A model generated the notes under the pieces. That model was not told the origin of the DNA, searched no databases, and worked only from the letters and a program-made list of their open reading frames with translations. Position numbers and translations under genes: made by a program. A DNA stretch of 46,550 nucleotides. It comes from Sphingobacteriia bacterium (GTDB lineage: Bacteria > Bacteroidota > Bacteroidia > Bacteroidales > UBA7960). Of the stretch, positions 25,746 through 34,282 are shown piece after piece. The DNA is taken from NCBI GenBank assembly GCA_011390575.1, contig JAABSE010000023.1:1-46550 (forward strand), written 5' to 3'. Each line of letters opens with the position of its first letter. The first letter of the stretch is position 1.

Positions 25746-28700
25746 ATGACTGAGGGCACCAAAGTATTAAGATTAAGTAAAATTGCAAGGGAGTTTAACA
25801 TTGGTACATCCACCATTGTTGATTTTCTTGCTAAAAAAGGTATGTCCATTGACTCTAATCCCAATACCAAGTTATCTCAGGAGGCTTACGAAATATTGGC
25901 TAAAGAATTTCAAAAAGAGAAAAGCCTGAAAGATGAAGTGCGCAAAACCGGTTTAAGCTTTACCAAAAGGGAAAGTATTTCTATACCCGATGGCAGCAAG
26001 GAGGAAGAGGATGTGCCAGAAGTTGCTGCGCGCAAAGAAAAGGAAAAAGATGAGGATGAGCCGGAAGAGCAGGAATTGCTTATCAAGGATCTCAAATCTT
26101 CACTGGTTAAAGAAGCCAGGTCTGAAGAAGAGAAAAAGCCTGAAGATGAAGCTTCTGAAAAGGTAAAACTTTCGGGGCCCAAAATATTGGGCAAGCTCGA
26201 TTCCGACAAGTTAAGCGGAAAAGCACCTGCTAAAAAAGAAGAAAAACCTGCCCCTGAGGAAGAAAAACCTGAGGAGAAAAAAACTCAGCCTGTTGTGGAA
26301 AAAAAACCCGAGACTCCTGTTGAAAAGGAGGTTCCTGCTGCTGAAAAGCCCGCAGAAAAGGTTGCTGAACCCGTAAAGAAGGCCAAAGAAGAGACGCCGG
26401 TTAAAGAGGAGAAGAAAGAGGAGAAACAAGAAGAGGCGAAGGAGGAGAAAAAAGAGGAGAAAAAACCTGACGTTGCTGCTCCAAAAGTTGAAAAGCCCGC
26501 TGAAGAGAAAAAAGCACCAAAGGAAACAGCTCCTAAACCCGCTGCTAAGCAGGAAGAAAAACCTGCCACTGAAAAAGACAAAGAAAAGCAACCTGTTGAA
26601 GATAAAAAAGAGGCTGAAAAGGTTGAACCTTCCACAGAAAAAGGACAGGAAAAACCCAAAGAAGACCAACCCAAATCATCGGATAACTTCCATAAAACAG
26701 AAGTGAAGAAGCTCGAGGGTGTTACTATTTTGGGTAAAATTGAGCTTCCTGCTGCCAGAGATAAGTCTAAAAAGCCTGTTGCCTCCAGCACTGATGCCGA
26801 TAAGCCAAAGAAAAGAAAACGCAAAAGAATTCGCAAGGAGCGCGTTCAGGAGGGCGATAAGACTGCTGCCAAGACTACTGAAGGAGCAGATGCAAGAAAA
26901 ACGGCAGGCGGCCGGACTGAAAGCCAGAAACCGGGTCAACAAAAAAGACAACCCGCACCACAACAGCAGAGCAAGGGCAAAAGAGCCCCGCGCAAAGACT
27001 TTGTTAAACCCGAAGTAAGTGATGAAGAAATTTCTCGTCAAATCAGGGAAACCCTTGCTTCTTTAAGTGGCGGAGGTAAATCTAAAAGTGCCAAGCACCG
27101 CAAGCTGAAACGCGATTTACAGCATAAGCAGAAAGCCCAGGATATGGAAAGGGCGGAGACAGAAGAAAAAACACTGCAGGTTACCGAATTTGTGTCTGCC
27201 AACGAACTGGCAAGCCTGATGGATGTCCCTGTTGTTCAGATTATTTCTACCTGTATGAACCTGGGATTGGTGGTTTCCATCAATCAACGACTCGATGCTG
27301 AAACCATTACCATTGTAGCCGATGAATTTGGGTATGATGTTGAATTTATCAGCGTAGAGGCTCAGGAAGCAAGAGTGGAAATCGAAGACAGCCCTGATCA
27401 GCTCAAAAACAGAGCTCCCATTGTTACCGTAATGGGGCACGTTGACCACGGTAAGACTTCTTTGCTTGACCAGATTCGTCATGCCAATGTAATTGCCGGA
27501 GAAGCAGGCGGTATAACCCAGCACATCGGAGCTTACTCTGTGATGCTGGAAGACGGTAAAATGATAACCTTCCTGGATACTCCCGGTCACGAAGCATTTA
27601 CTGCTATGCGTGCAAGGGGAGCAAAGGTAACGGACGTAGCCATTATTGTGGTTGCTGCCGACGATAACGTGATGCCACAAACCGTTGAGGCAATCAATCA
27701 CGCGCAGGCTGCCGGCGTTCCGCTGGTGATTGCCATCAACAAAATTGATAAACCCAACTCCAATGTGGAAAGGGTTAAAGAAGAACTGGCCAAAATCAAT
27801 ATCCTGGTAGAAGACTGGGGTGGTAAATACCAGAGCCAGGAGATATCTGCCAAAAACGGTGTCAATATTGAAAAACTGCTGGAGAAGGTATTGCTGGAAG
27901 CAGAACTGCTCGATCTGAAAGCCAACCCAGACAGACTGTCCTCGGGTACAGTTATCGAGTCTTCCCTGGATAAGGGACGTGGCTATCTGGCTACCATCCT
28001 TGTGCAAAACGGGACCCTCAAAGTCGGGGATATAGTAGTTGCCGGCAATACACATGGACGGGTAAAAGCGATGTTCAACGAGAGAAATGTTCGCATAACC
28101 GAATGTGGTCCCGCAACACCGGCTCTTATTCTTGGTCTCGACGGAGCCCCTCAGGCAGGGGATATCTTCCATGTGGTAGAAGACGAGCAGGAAGCCAAGT
28201 CCATTACATCCAAACGTCAGCAACTTATTCGTGAGCAGGGTCTCAGAACCCAGAAGCACATTACGCTTGACGAAATCGGACGTCGTATTGCTATCGGAGA
28301 CTTCAAGGAACTCAATGTGATTATCAAAGGGGATGTGGATGGCTCAGTAGAGGCTCTCGCAGACTCGATGCTTAAACTTTCTACCGAAGAAGTTCAGGTG
28401 AATATCATCCACAAAGCCGTAGGTTCTATTACCGAAGGCGATGTATTGCTTGCATCAGCATCCAATGCAATTATTGTCGGGTTCCAGGTAAGACCATCGA
28501 TGGCAGCCCGCAAGCTCGCCGAGAATGAAGAAATTGATATTCGGATGTACTCTATTATCTATAATGCCATCAATGAGATCAAATCAGCCATTGAGGGTAT
28601 GCTTTCTCCGGAGATTGAGGAAAAGATTACTGCCAATATTGAAGTGAGGGAAACCTTTAAGATCACCAAAGTCGGCACCATTGCCGGCTGTAAGGTGCTT

Positions 28701-28919
28701 GATGGTAAAATCCACCGCAACTCCAGTATTCGCGTTATCCGCGATGGTATTGTAGTGTATACCGGTTACCTGGGATCACTCAAACGTTATAAGGACGATG
28801 TGAAAGAGGTTAACTCTGGTTATGAATGCGGATTGAACATCGACAAATTCAATGACATTAAAGTAGGAGATATTATTGAAGCCTACGAAACCATTGAAAT
28901 AGCCCGTAAACTAGAATAA
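25746..28919 (+). CDS. infB: Translation initiation factor IF-2
   Basis: This is a 1057-residue IF-2, the GTPase that brings initiator tRNA to the 30S subunit. The start at 25746 ([18 protein letters not shown]) begins the IF2_N domain. The open frame from 25674 overlaps nusA and is not needed. Residues about 60-440 are a very long Lys/Glu/Pro/Ala low-complexity linker (KPEEKK-type repeats), followed by a basic stretch ([14 protein letters not shown]). A second IF2_N-like domain (about 477-535) precedes the G domain: GHVDHGKT (564-571), DTPGHE (611-616) and NKID (665-668). Domains II-IV follow with the C-terminal domain ending [18 protein letters not shown]. The linker is longer than in Proteobacteria but normal for this phylum. 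It is followed 10 nt later by pgi. Confidence 0.96.
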   Translation: MTEGTKVLRLSKIAREFNIGTSTIVDFLAKKGMSIDSNPNTKLSQEAYEILAKEFQKEKSLKDEVRKTGLSFTKRESISIPDGSKEEEDVPEVAARKEKEKDEDEPEEQELLIKDLKSSLVKEARSEEEKKPEDEASEKVKLSGPKILGKLDSDKLSGKAPAKKEEKPAPEEEKPEEKKTQPVVEKKPETPVEKEVPAAEKPAEKVAEPVKKAKEETPVKEEKKEEKQEEAKEEKKEEKKPDVAAPKVEKPAEEKKAPKETAPKPAAKQEEKPATEKDKEKQPVEDKKEAEKVEPSTEKGQEKPKEDQPKSSDNFHKTEVKKLEGVTILGKIELPAARDKSKKPVASSTDADKPKKRKRKRIRKERVQEGDKTAAKTTEGADARKTAGGRTESQKPGQQKRQPAPQQQSKGKRAPRKDFVKPEVSDEEISRQIRETLASLSGGGKSKSAKHRKLKRDLQHKQKAQDMERAETEEKTLQVTEFVSANELASLMDVPVVQIISTCMNLGLVVSINQRLDAETITIVADEFGYDVEFISVEAQEARVEIEDSPDQLKNRAPIVTVMGHVDHGKTSLLDQIRHANVIAGEAGGITQHIGAYSVMLEDGKMITFLDTPGHEAFTAMRARGAKVTDVAIIVVAADDNVMPQTVEAINHAQAAGVPLVIAINKIDKPNSNVERVKEELAKINILVEDWGGKYQSQEISAKNGVNIEKLLEKVLLEAELLDLKANPDRLSSGTVIESSLDKGRGYLATILVQNGTLKVGDIVVAGNTHGRVKAMFNERNVRITECGPATPALILGLDGAPQAGDIFHVVEDEQEAKSITSKRQQLIREQGLRTQKHITLDEIGRRIAIGDFKELNVIIKGDVDGSVEALADSMLKLSTEEVQVNIIHKAVGSITEGDVLLASASNAIIVGFQVRPSMAARKLAENEEIDIRMYSIIYNAINEIKSAIEGMLSPEIEEKITANIEVRETFKITKVGTIAGCKVLDGKIHRNSSIRVIRDGIVVYTGYLGSLKRYKDDVKEVNSGYECGLNIDKFNDIKVGDIIEAYETIEIARKLE

Positions 28920-28929
28920 AAAACGGATC

Positions 28930-30279
28930 ATGGTAAAATTGAAAATCAGAATAGATAAAGCAGCTGATTTTGTTGATAGCAATGAGATCAAACTGTTTGA
29001 ATCTGAAGTAGAATTGCTTCAAAAGAAAATATACAATAAAGAGGGCGCCGGTAATGATTTTCTGGGATGGGTAAACCTCCCCTCAGAGATTGACAATGCC
29101 TTACTTACTGATATTGAAAAAACAGCTGCGCGTATCAAAGCACAATCAAAAGTAGCTGTTGTTGTAGGTATTGGAGGCTCTTACCTGGGGGCAAGGGCAA
29201 TAATTGATGCCTTGAGCAGCAACTTTTACCAGATGCAGTACCAGCAGAATGAAAACCCAATGGTTGTGTATGCCGGGCAAAATATCAGTGAAGATTACAT
29301 GTCTGAGCTGTTGCAGTTTCTGGATGATAAAGATTATTCCATCATTGTAATCAGTAAATCGGGAACTACCACCGAACCAGCCATCGCTTTCAGGTTGCTC
29401 AGAGCCCACCTCGAAAAAAAGGTTGGTGAACAGAAAGCCGGTGAGCGGATTTACGCTATTACCGATGCTCAAAGGGGAGCATTGAAAACCCTGGCTACCG
29501 AAAAAGGATACAAAAGTTATGAAATACCTGACGATGTGGGTGGCAGATATTCTGTTCTTACGCCGGTTGGTCTTTTACCCATTGCCGTGGCAGGTTTTGA
29601 TATCAGGAAATTTGTGAAAGGTGCAAGCAATATGCAACAATTTTTGCACCAGGAAAAAGATTTGTTCAAAAACCCTGCTGCCCTTTATGCAGTAGTACGC
29701 AATATGCTTTACCGTAAAGGTCATACCACCGAGATTATGGCTTCCTATACCCCAAATCTTATGTATATGGTGGAATGGTGGAAACAGCTTTACGGTGAAA
29801 GTGAAGGAAAAGAAAATAAAGGAATTTTTCCTGCCGGTGTAAACTTTACCACAGATTTGCATTCCATGGGACAATATATCCAGGACGGGATGCGCAATAT
29901 TTTTGAAACTGTTATCAGGGTTGAAAAACCGCAGCATACCCTTGAGATCCCTCTTGATAAAGATGACCTTGACGGGCTTAATTTTCTGGCCGGCAAACGG
30001 ATGAGCTATGTCAATAAGATGGCAGAAGAAGGAACAATGCTCGCCCATGTAGATGGAGAGGTGCCCAACCTGGAAATTTTACTCCCACGAATTGATGAAT
30101 CTATCCTGGGAGAGTTGGTTTATTTCTTTGAGATGGGTTGCGCCATTAGCGGTTATATGCTGGAAGTGAATCCATTTGATCAACCCGGTGTTGAGGCCTA
30201 CAAAAAGAATATGTTCGCTTTGCTGGAAAAACCCGGATTCGAAAAAGAAACTGCCGAAATTAAAAAGCGAATTTCCTGA
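28930..30279 (+). CDS. pgi: Glucose-6-phosphate isomerase
   Basis: This 449-residue enzyme interconverts glucose-6-phosphate and fructose-6-phosphate in glycolysis and gluconeogenesis. It is the short bacterial form of about 450 residues. Sugar-phosphate-binding SIS motifs are GIGGSYLGARA (about 79-89) and VISKSGTTTEPA (about 139-150). GGRYSVLTPVGLLP (about 208-221), the glutamate-bearing WWKQLYGESEGK region (about 288-299), LHSMGQYIQDG (about 311-321) and the C-terminal NPFDQPGVEAYKKNMF (about 414-429) with the catalytic lysine are all present. It begins 10 nt after infB and ends at a strong terminator, so it is probably cotranscribed with the translation operon, tying a central carbon gene to growth-rate control. 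Confidence 0.96.
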   Translation: MVKLKIRIDKAADFVDSNEIKLFESEVELLQKKIYNKEGAGNDFLGWVNLPSEIDNALLTDIEKTAARIKAQSKVAVVVGIGGSYLGARAIIDALSSNFYQMQYQQNENPMVVYAGQNISEDYMSELLQFLDDKDYSIIVISKSGTTTEPAIAFRLLRAHLEKKVGEQKAGERIYAITDAQRGALKTLATEKGYKSYEIPDDVGGRYSVLTPVGLLPIAVAGFDIRKFVKGASNMQQFLHQEKDLFKNPAALYAVVRNMLYRKGHTTEIMASYTPNLMYMVEWWKQLYGESEGKENKGIFPAGVNFTTDLHSMGQYIQDGMRNIFETVIRVEKPQHTLEIPLDKDDLDGLNFLAGKRMSYVNKMAEEGTMLAHVDGEVPNLEILLPRIDESILGELVYFFEMGCAISGYMLEVNPFDQPGVEAYKKNMFALLEKPGFEKETAEIKKRIS

Positions 30280-30309
30280 CAGGAGTTTGCTGACGTAATA
30301 ATATATCCG

Positions 30310-30349
30310 CCGGCACCCGGTCCATATTTGGATCGGGTGCCGGTTTTTT
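30310..30349 (+). terminator. Terminator of the rimP-nusA-infB-pgi operon
   Basis: Stem ccggcacccg (30310-30319) with cgggtgccgg (30334-30343), extended inwards by four more pairs including one wobble, is followed by six T. It starts 31 nt after the pgi stop. Confidence 0.92.
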
Positions 30350-30464
30350 GTGCTTTTCACGAAAACGAGCTGGTAACATGCTTTTATAAATTCAGCACTA
30401 ATACCACGTTTTTCACCTATAAAAATCAGGTAAAATCCATACTGTTTTTTGAATCCCTATCCAG

Positions 30465-30472
30465 TACTTTTG
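30465..30472 (+). promoter_or_regulatory. Candidate -7 box for the 54-aa gene
   Basis: TACTTTTG fits TAnnTTTG and lies 53 nt before the ATG at 30526. The -33 region only offers a TG at 30443-30444 at 20 nt spacing. Confidence 0.35.
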
Positions 30473-30525
30473 TTTTAAAGATTTACTGTAGCAATAAAAC
30501 AATACAACCAAAAAAAATAATAGCC

Positions 30526-30690
30526 ATGATGTTAACCGATAAAGAACTGGAGTATCTGAAAGATCTGGAGAATAATAAAGAGGTAGTTTATTTGCTCAAT
30601 ACACGTGAGTGTGAATTGATTGCCAAATTAATAAGAAGCTATAAAGATATACAGCGACAACTTACAGCTTTGCAAATCAGCCGTGACTGA
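30526..30690 (+). CDS. Unknown 54-aa helical protein
   Basis: This is a small charged protein starting MMLTDKELEYLKDLENNKEV, predicted to be two helices. The second (TRECELIAKLIRSYKDIQRQLTALQ) has heptad-like spacing of Leu/Ile, so a short coiled coil or dimer is plausible. I do not recognise the family. The start at the double ATG 30526/30529 is favoured over the open frame to 30328, which would run back through the pgi terminator. It is followed after 46 nt by another small gene. A -7 promoter box and a downstream terminator at 31049 support real expression of the pair. Confidence 0.55.
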   Translation: MMLTDKELEYLKDLENNKEVVYLLNTRECELIAKLIRSYKDIQRQLTALQISRD

Positions 30691-30736
30691 TTGCTTTGTT
30701 GCACAATGATTCCATTAACACTATATACCACACCCT

Positions 30737-30952
30737 ATGACCTACAGAGATATTGTATTAAAACTGTTAAAAACCAGGGGAGATCTTGTTTGCGTAGAGC
30801 AGCACCTGTTGAGCGACTTTTCCGAAAATGGCAGTACCAGTGAAAATTTTTCTAACTGGTGCCAGATGCACGGCATCGATTTTGTTAAAGTTGCAGAAGC
30901 TGAGCCAGCAAAGATTTATTTAAAAAAAAAGTTTAATTACGAGAACAACTGA
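30737..30952 (+). CDS. Unknown 71-aa protein
   Basis: This small protein starts MTYRDIVLKLLKTRGDLVCV, with an amphipathic N-terminal helix and a middle segment FSNWCQMHGIDFVKVAEAEPAKIYLKKK. The family is not recognised. It lies 46 nt after the 54-aa gene in the same direction, and the pair ends at a strong terminator 96 nt further on, so they probably form a bicistronic unit. The length and ordinary composition favour a real gene, although nothing points to function. Confidence 0.5.
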   Translation: MTYRDIVLKLLKTRGDLVCVEQHLLSDFSENGSTSENFSNWCQMHGIDFVKVAEAEPAKIYLKKKFNYENN

Positions 30953-31048
30953 TTGGTAATCACCTTATCATCCGGCAAAAAGGTAACATCAGGAAAGAAA
31001 TTACGTTGCTCCGAAAAGAAAAGGTGCAACAGCCTCCCCAAAGGTAAG

Positions 31049-31076
31049 AACCCCGTCACTCGTGGCGGGGTTTCTT
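31049..31076 (+). terminator. Terminator after the small-gene pair
   Basis: An 11-bp stem pairs aaccccgtcac (31049-31059) with gtggcggggtt (31062-31072, one wobble) around a 2-nt turn, then T-rich sequence. The stem is unusually long for its tiny loop. Confidence 0.8.
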
Positions 31077-31109
31077 GATTTTGGTAAGGCTTTGAACAGG
31101 TGCACGATT

Positions 31110-31149
31110 ATTGAACGGTCAGGGTATGACTACAGTTCATGCGCTGACT
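31110..31149 (+). repeat. Hairpin repeat, copy 4
   Basis: Left arm 31117-31129 (ggtcagggtatga), loop ctacagt identical to copy 1, right arm 31137-31149 (tcatgcgctgact). Compared with the other copies, one G-C pair in the stem has become C-G by changes in both arms, while one further position is mismatched. The flank ttgaac resembles the ttcaa of the other copies. It lies 27 kb from the other three. Confidence 0.7.
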
Positions 31150-31295
31150 AATTCCAACGAGAACAGGGGTTAGAAAATACATTGGAGAAAATCAAATACT
31201 GACAAAATTATTTCTGTGTTTCGGCATTGATTTTGATACATGATTGAAAAGAATTTTAACAATTACCGGAAAGCCCGTTTGAATTTTTGACATAT

Positions 31296-31303
31296 TATTT
31301 TTG
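31296..31303 (+). promoter_or_regulatory. Candidate -7 box for the lipoprotein gene at 31362
   Basis: TATTTTTG fits TAnnTTTG. TTTG at 31278-31281 is nearer (14 nt) than the usual 19 nt, so the -33 assignment is uncertain. Confidence 0.35.
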
Positions 31304-31361
31304 GGTTACCTGCTGGGCTTTTTTAAAAACATAATACATATAAAGTTTAAATATCACTGCT

Positions 31362-31808
31362 ATGAAAACTCGTTTACCCCATTTTTTGCTTTTACTCCTT
31401 CTTGCAATGGGCATATCCTCATGTACAATTCAGGAGTCAACGGATTATCGAATCACTGTACATAACCTTATGTATGCTGATTTACGTGTAGCCGGGCAGG
31501 ATTTGCCTTTCCAGGAATTTGATGTGCTTGAAATATCTTTTAACGATAAAGTTCTTACGGACATAACCATTGGAGAGGAGTCAGCATCCATACCTCTCAG
31601 CGAGGGAGTGGCTTACACCATTAGCTTGAGCTACAGTGCTTATCTTTATAATCTCGAAACCGGCGAATGGGAGCACAATTATGATGGGTTCAAGGAGCTG
31701 GGGGTTGAAATCTGGGGTGCTGGTGAATGCCTTGATCAGGTGCTTGAACTTCGGATAGGTGATTTGTTTACAGGATACGCTCCTGAATATGAAATATTCT
31801 GTGAATAA
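31362..31808 (+). CDS. Unknown lipoprotein, 148 aa
   Basis: This is a 148-residue lipoprotein with signal MKTRLPHFLLLLLLAMG ending in the lipobox ISSC (Cys21). The mature part is beta-rich: YRITVHNLMYADLRV, FDVLEISFNDKVL, AYTISLSYSAYLYNL, DQVLELRIGDLF. That is consistent with a small sandwich domain. A second cysteine pair (Cys135 and the penultimate Cys147) could form a disulphide. The family is not recognised. It is monocistronic, facing the aminopeptidase gene tail to tail across a bidirectional terminator. Confidence 0.75.
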   Translation: MKTRLPHFLLLLLLAMGISSCTIQESTDYRITVHNLMYADLRVAGQDLPFQEFDVLEISFNDKVLTDITIGEESASIPLSEGVAYTISLSYSAYLYNLETGEWEHNYDGFKELGVEIWGAGECLDQVLELRIGDLFTGYAPEYEIFCE

Positions 31809-31820
31809 CCCGGCAAAAAG

Positions 31821-31880
31821 AAAGGAGCATCAGTCCTTCTCCGGCATTCCCGGCTGAATTCACAATGATGCTCCCTTTTT
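31821..31880. terminator. Bidirectional terminator between convergent genes
   Basis: Arms ggagcatca (31824-31832) and tgatgctcc (31866-31874) are flanked by aaa on the left and a T-run on the right, so the hairpin can stop transcription from both sides. The loop is 33 nt. It serves the lipoprotein gene and the aminopeptidase gene. Confidence 0.75.
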
Positions 31881-31934
31881 TGTTCCCGCGGATTTTCCGG
31901 GAAAAAGTGATTCTTTTAATGTTGCAAGGATGGA

Positions 31935-33326
31935 CTATTCTTTTCCTGCAATTTCTTCCACTTCTTCGATGGTCTTGGGAATGGGTTTCCCCAAAATTTT
32001 ATAACCCGTTTCTGTAATCAATACATCATCCTCAATGCGGATACCTCCAAAATCGCGGTATTCATTCACTTTGTCATAATTGATGTATTCTTTGAATTTT
32101 CCTTCGCTTTGCCACTGGTCAATCAGGGCAGGTATAAAGTAGCAGCCCGGTTCCACGGTAATTACAAATCCCGGCTGGTATTTTCTGCCCAGCCTCAGAA
32201 ACGCAGTGCCAAAAATCTCCGAACGTTTTACCTCATCATCATAACCCACATAGTTTTCTCCCAGATCTTCCATGTCGTGTACATCGAGGCCCATCATGTG
32301 TCCCAGTCCATGAGGCATAAACATGGCGTGTGCACCTTGCTGCACTGCAGAAGAAATATCTCCTTTCATCAGTCCCAGATCTTTGAGCCTGTTGGCCAGG
32401 GTTTCTGCTGCCAGCAAATGTGCACTGAGATTGGTTACACCCGGTTTCATGATTTCAATCGATTTGATTTGTGCTTCCAGAACAGCCTGGTAAATGTCTT
32501 TTTGCCTGGAAGTATATTTGCCTCCCACAGGAGTGGTGCGTGTATGGTCTGTAGCATAATGCATAGAAGATTCTGCTCCGGTATCCACGAGCAACAAATC
32601 GTTTTTCTCCAGTTTGTTACCATGGAAATGATTGTGGAGTGTTTCTCCGCGTTTGCTTACGATGGCAGGAAAAGACAGCATTCCGCCTGCAGCCAGCGCG
32701 ATTCCTTCTATGGCACCGGCTATTTCTCTTTCATACACTCCCGGGCGGGCCATCTTCATGGCAGTAGTATGCATCAGCCAGGCAGTTTCCATGGCTCTTT
32801 GCAGTTCGGCAATTTCATGTTCATCTTTTACCGAGCGCAGCTCCACAACGGCCTTGATAAGTTCAACAGATGCTTCTTCTTTTTGCTGTGCAGGTTTAAT
32901 TCCCGTAAGGCCCTCCAGGAGAATTTTGTTCTCGGCCCTGTAGGGAGGCAGAAAGTGTACTTTTCGGCCCGATTGGATAGCTGAAGCTATCACTTCGTGC
33001 AGTTTGCTGTAAGGGTGATAATTCCTGACACCGCAGGCTTCGGCTTTTTCAGCCGTGCTGATTTGAGGTCCCATCCAGATGATGTCGTCCAGACTTACAT
33101 CATTTCCGAAAATATGCTCTTCGCCGGTTTCGGCATCTATTACGGCAGCCATTTGCTGGTAATCCAGTCCGAAAAAATACAAAAAAGAGCTGTCCTGTCG
33201 CCAGTGATATATGTTAGAGGCATAATTCATAGGCACATCTGTATTGCCCAAAAAAAGCAATATGCCATTATTTACAAGTTTGGTCAGCTTTTTTCTTCTT
33301 TGGATATAAATATCTTTTTGAAACAT
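31935..33326 (-). CDS. pepP: Xaa-Pro aminopeptidase (M24B, PepP type)
   Basis: This 463-residue cytoplasmic metallopeptidase removes N-terminal residues before proline. The N-terminal aminopeptidase P domain (about 1-160, NYASNIYHWRQDSSFLYFFG) precedes the pita-bread catalytic domain. The di-metal ligands are visible: Asp248 in LLVDTGAE, Asp260 in ATDHTRT, His343 in HGLGHMMGLDVHD, Glu392 in VEPGCYF and Glu432 in GIRIEDD. Supporting His350 sits in the same loop as His343. The length agrees with bacterial PepP. It stands alone on the minus strand between a bidirectional terminator and the divergent sdh operon, sharing a 252-nt AT-rich region with that operon. Confidence 0.95.
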   Translation of the reverse strand: MFQKDIYIQRRKKLTKLVNNGILLFLGNTDVPMNYASNIYHWRQDSSFLYFFGLDYQQMAAVIDAETGEEHIFGNDVSLDDIIWMGPQISTAEKAEACGVRNYHPYSKLHEVIASAIQSGRKVHFLPPYRAENKILLEGLTGIKPAQQKEEASVELIKAVVELRSVKDEHEIAELQRAMETAWLMHTTAMKMARPGVYEREIAGAIEGIALAAGGMLSFPAIVSKRGETLHNHFHGNKLEKNDLLLVDTGAESSMHYATDHTRTTPVGGKYTSRQKDIYQAVLEAQIKSIEIMKPGVTNLSAHLLAAETLANRLKDLGLMKGDISSAVQQGAHAMFMPHGLGHMMGLDVHDMEDLGENYVGYDDEVKRSEIFGTAFLRLGRKYQPGFVITVEPGCYFIPALIDQWQSEGKFKEYINYDKVNEYRDFGGIRIEDDVLITETGYKILGKPIPKTIEEVEEIAGKE

Positions 33327-33578
33327 AATTTTGAAATTTTAAGGGTACGTTAATCGCTTTATTTATAATTATTTCAAATAAGCAAATTATTTGCAAATCA
33401 CTGTTTTTAACTCTACATTTGTTACCGAAATCATACAGAAATGACAAAAGTTCCTGCCTCTTTTTCTATTGATGGTTTCCGGATAATTACCATATTATAC
33501 GTGTATTTTGTGATATTGATTATTTAAAAGCACTAAGATAGTTAAAATCAGTTATTCTCTTTTTCAATTTTCAAATCT

Positions 33579-34247
33579 ATGAGCAAAAAAGGATTCAGTA
33601 TTGCCTCGCTAAGCCATAAATATATTATGGCCGCAGCCGGCGCATTTTTGATGTTGTTTCTGGTGATGCACCTAACTACCAATCTGTTGCTGCTTGCCGG
33701 CGATGAAGGAGCTAAATTCAATGAAGCGGTTGACTTCCTGTTAACCAATCCTTTGATTAAAATAATGGAGTATGTGCTCTTTGCGGGCTTTATTTTACAT
33801 ATTATTTTGGGTGTTGTAATACAACTGCATAACCGCAGATCACGCCCCGTGGGCTATCATGTAACACCCAAATCCGGAACCTCAACCTTTTCAAGGTTTA
33901 TGTTCCATTCCGGTATAATTATTTTAATTTTTCTTTTGCTCCACCTCTACCATTTCTTCTTTGTAAAGCTTGGCCTGGTGCCAATGTATGGAGGGGCTGA
34001 GGAAAGACATGAATTTTTCCCTATGTTAGTATATGTATTTAAAAATCCCTGGATGGTGGCTATCTACGTTGTCTCTGTCATCGTACTGGGCTTTCATCTT
34101 AAGCATGCTTTTCAGTCGGCTTTTCAGTCTTTCGGGTTGAATCACAACAAATACATGCCGGGGATAAAAGCAGTGGGAACTATTTATGCGATTGCCATAA
34201 GCATTGGCTTTTCGGTTATCCCGCTTTATTTTTACTTCATTTACTAA
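33579..34247 (+). CDS. sdhC: Succinate dehydrogenase/fumarate reductase cytochrome b subunit
   Basis: This 222-residue protein has five transmembrane helices (about 16-40, 64-84, 108-130, 156-178, 198-221), the single-subunit dihaem anchor of the Bacteroides-type complex II. Candidate haem histidines are His31 (VMHLTTN), His84 (QLHNRR), His122/His125 (LHLYHFF) and His173 (GFHLKHAFQS). It anchors the flavoprotein and iron-sulfur subunits on the inner membrane and passes electrons between them and menaquinone. In fermentative Bacteroidota this enzyme mainly works as fumarate reductase. It is the first gene of a C-A-B operon, with a 35-nt gap to the flavoprotein gene. Confidence 0.93.
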   Translation: MSKKGFSIASLSHKYIMAAAGAFLMLFLVMHLTTNLLLLAGDEGAKFNEAVDFLLTNPLIKIMEYVLFAGFILHIILGVVIQLHNRRSRPVGYHVTPKSGTSTFSRFMFHSGIIILIFLLLHLYHFFFVKLGLVPMYGGAEERHEFFPMLVYVFKNPWMVAIYVVSVIVLGFHLKHAFQSAFQSFGLNHNKYMPGIKAVGTIYAIAISIGFSVIPLYFYFIY

Positions 34248-34282
34248 GTCACTTATTTTTCGGAAATTAAATACAGAAAGCA

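Larger units (their letters stand above)
30953..31361. other. Intergenic region with terminator and hairpin repeat
   Basis: This is 409 nt without a gene. It holds the terminator at 31049-31076, the fourth copy of the recurrent hairpin repeat (31110-31149) and a possible -7 promoter box at 31296. The rest is AT-rich with no recognisable element. Confidence 0.6.

Noticed and set aside
26211-26836. Minus-strand ORFs and apparent tandem repeats in infB
   Set aside because: They are antisense to, or part of, the Lys/Glu/Pro-rich IF-2 linker, a known low-complexity region.
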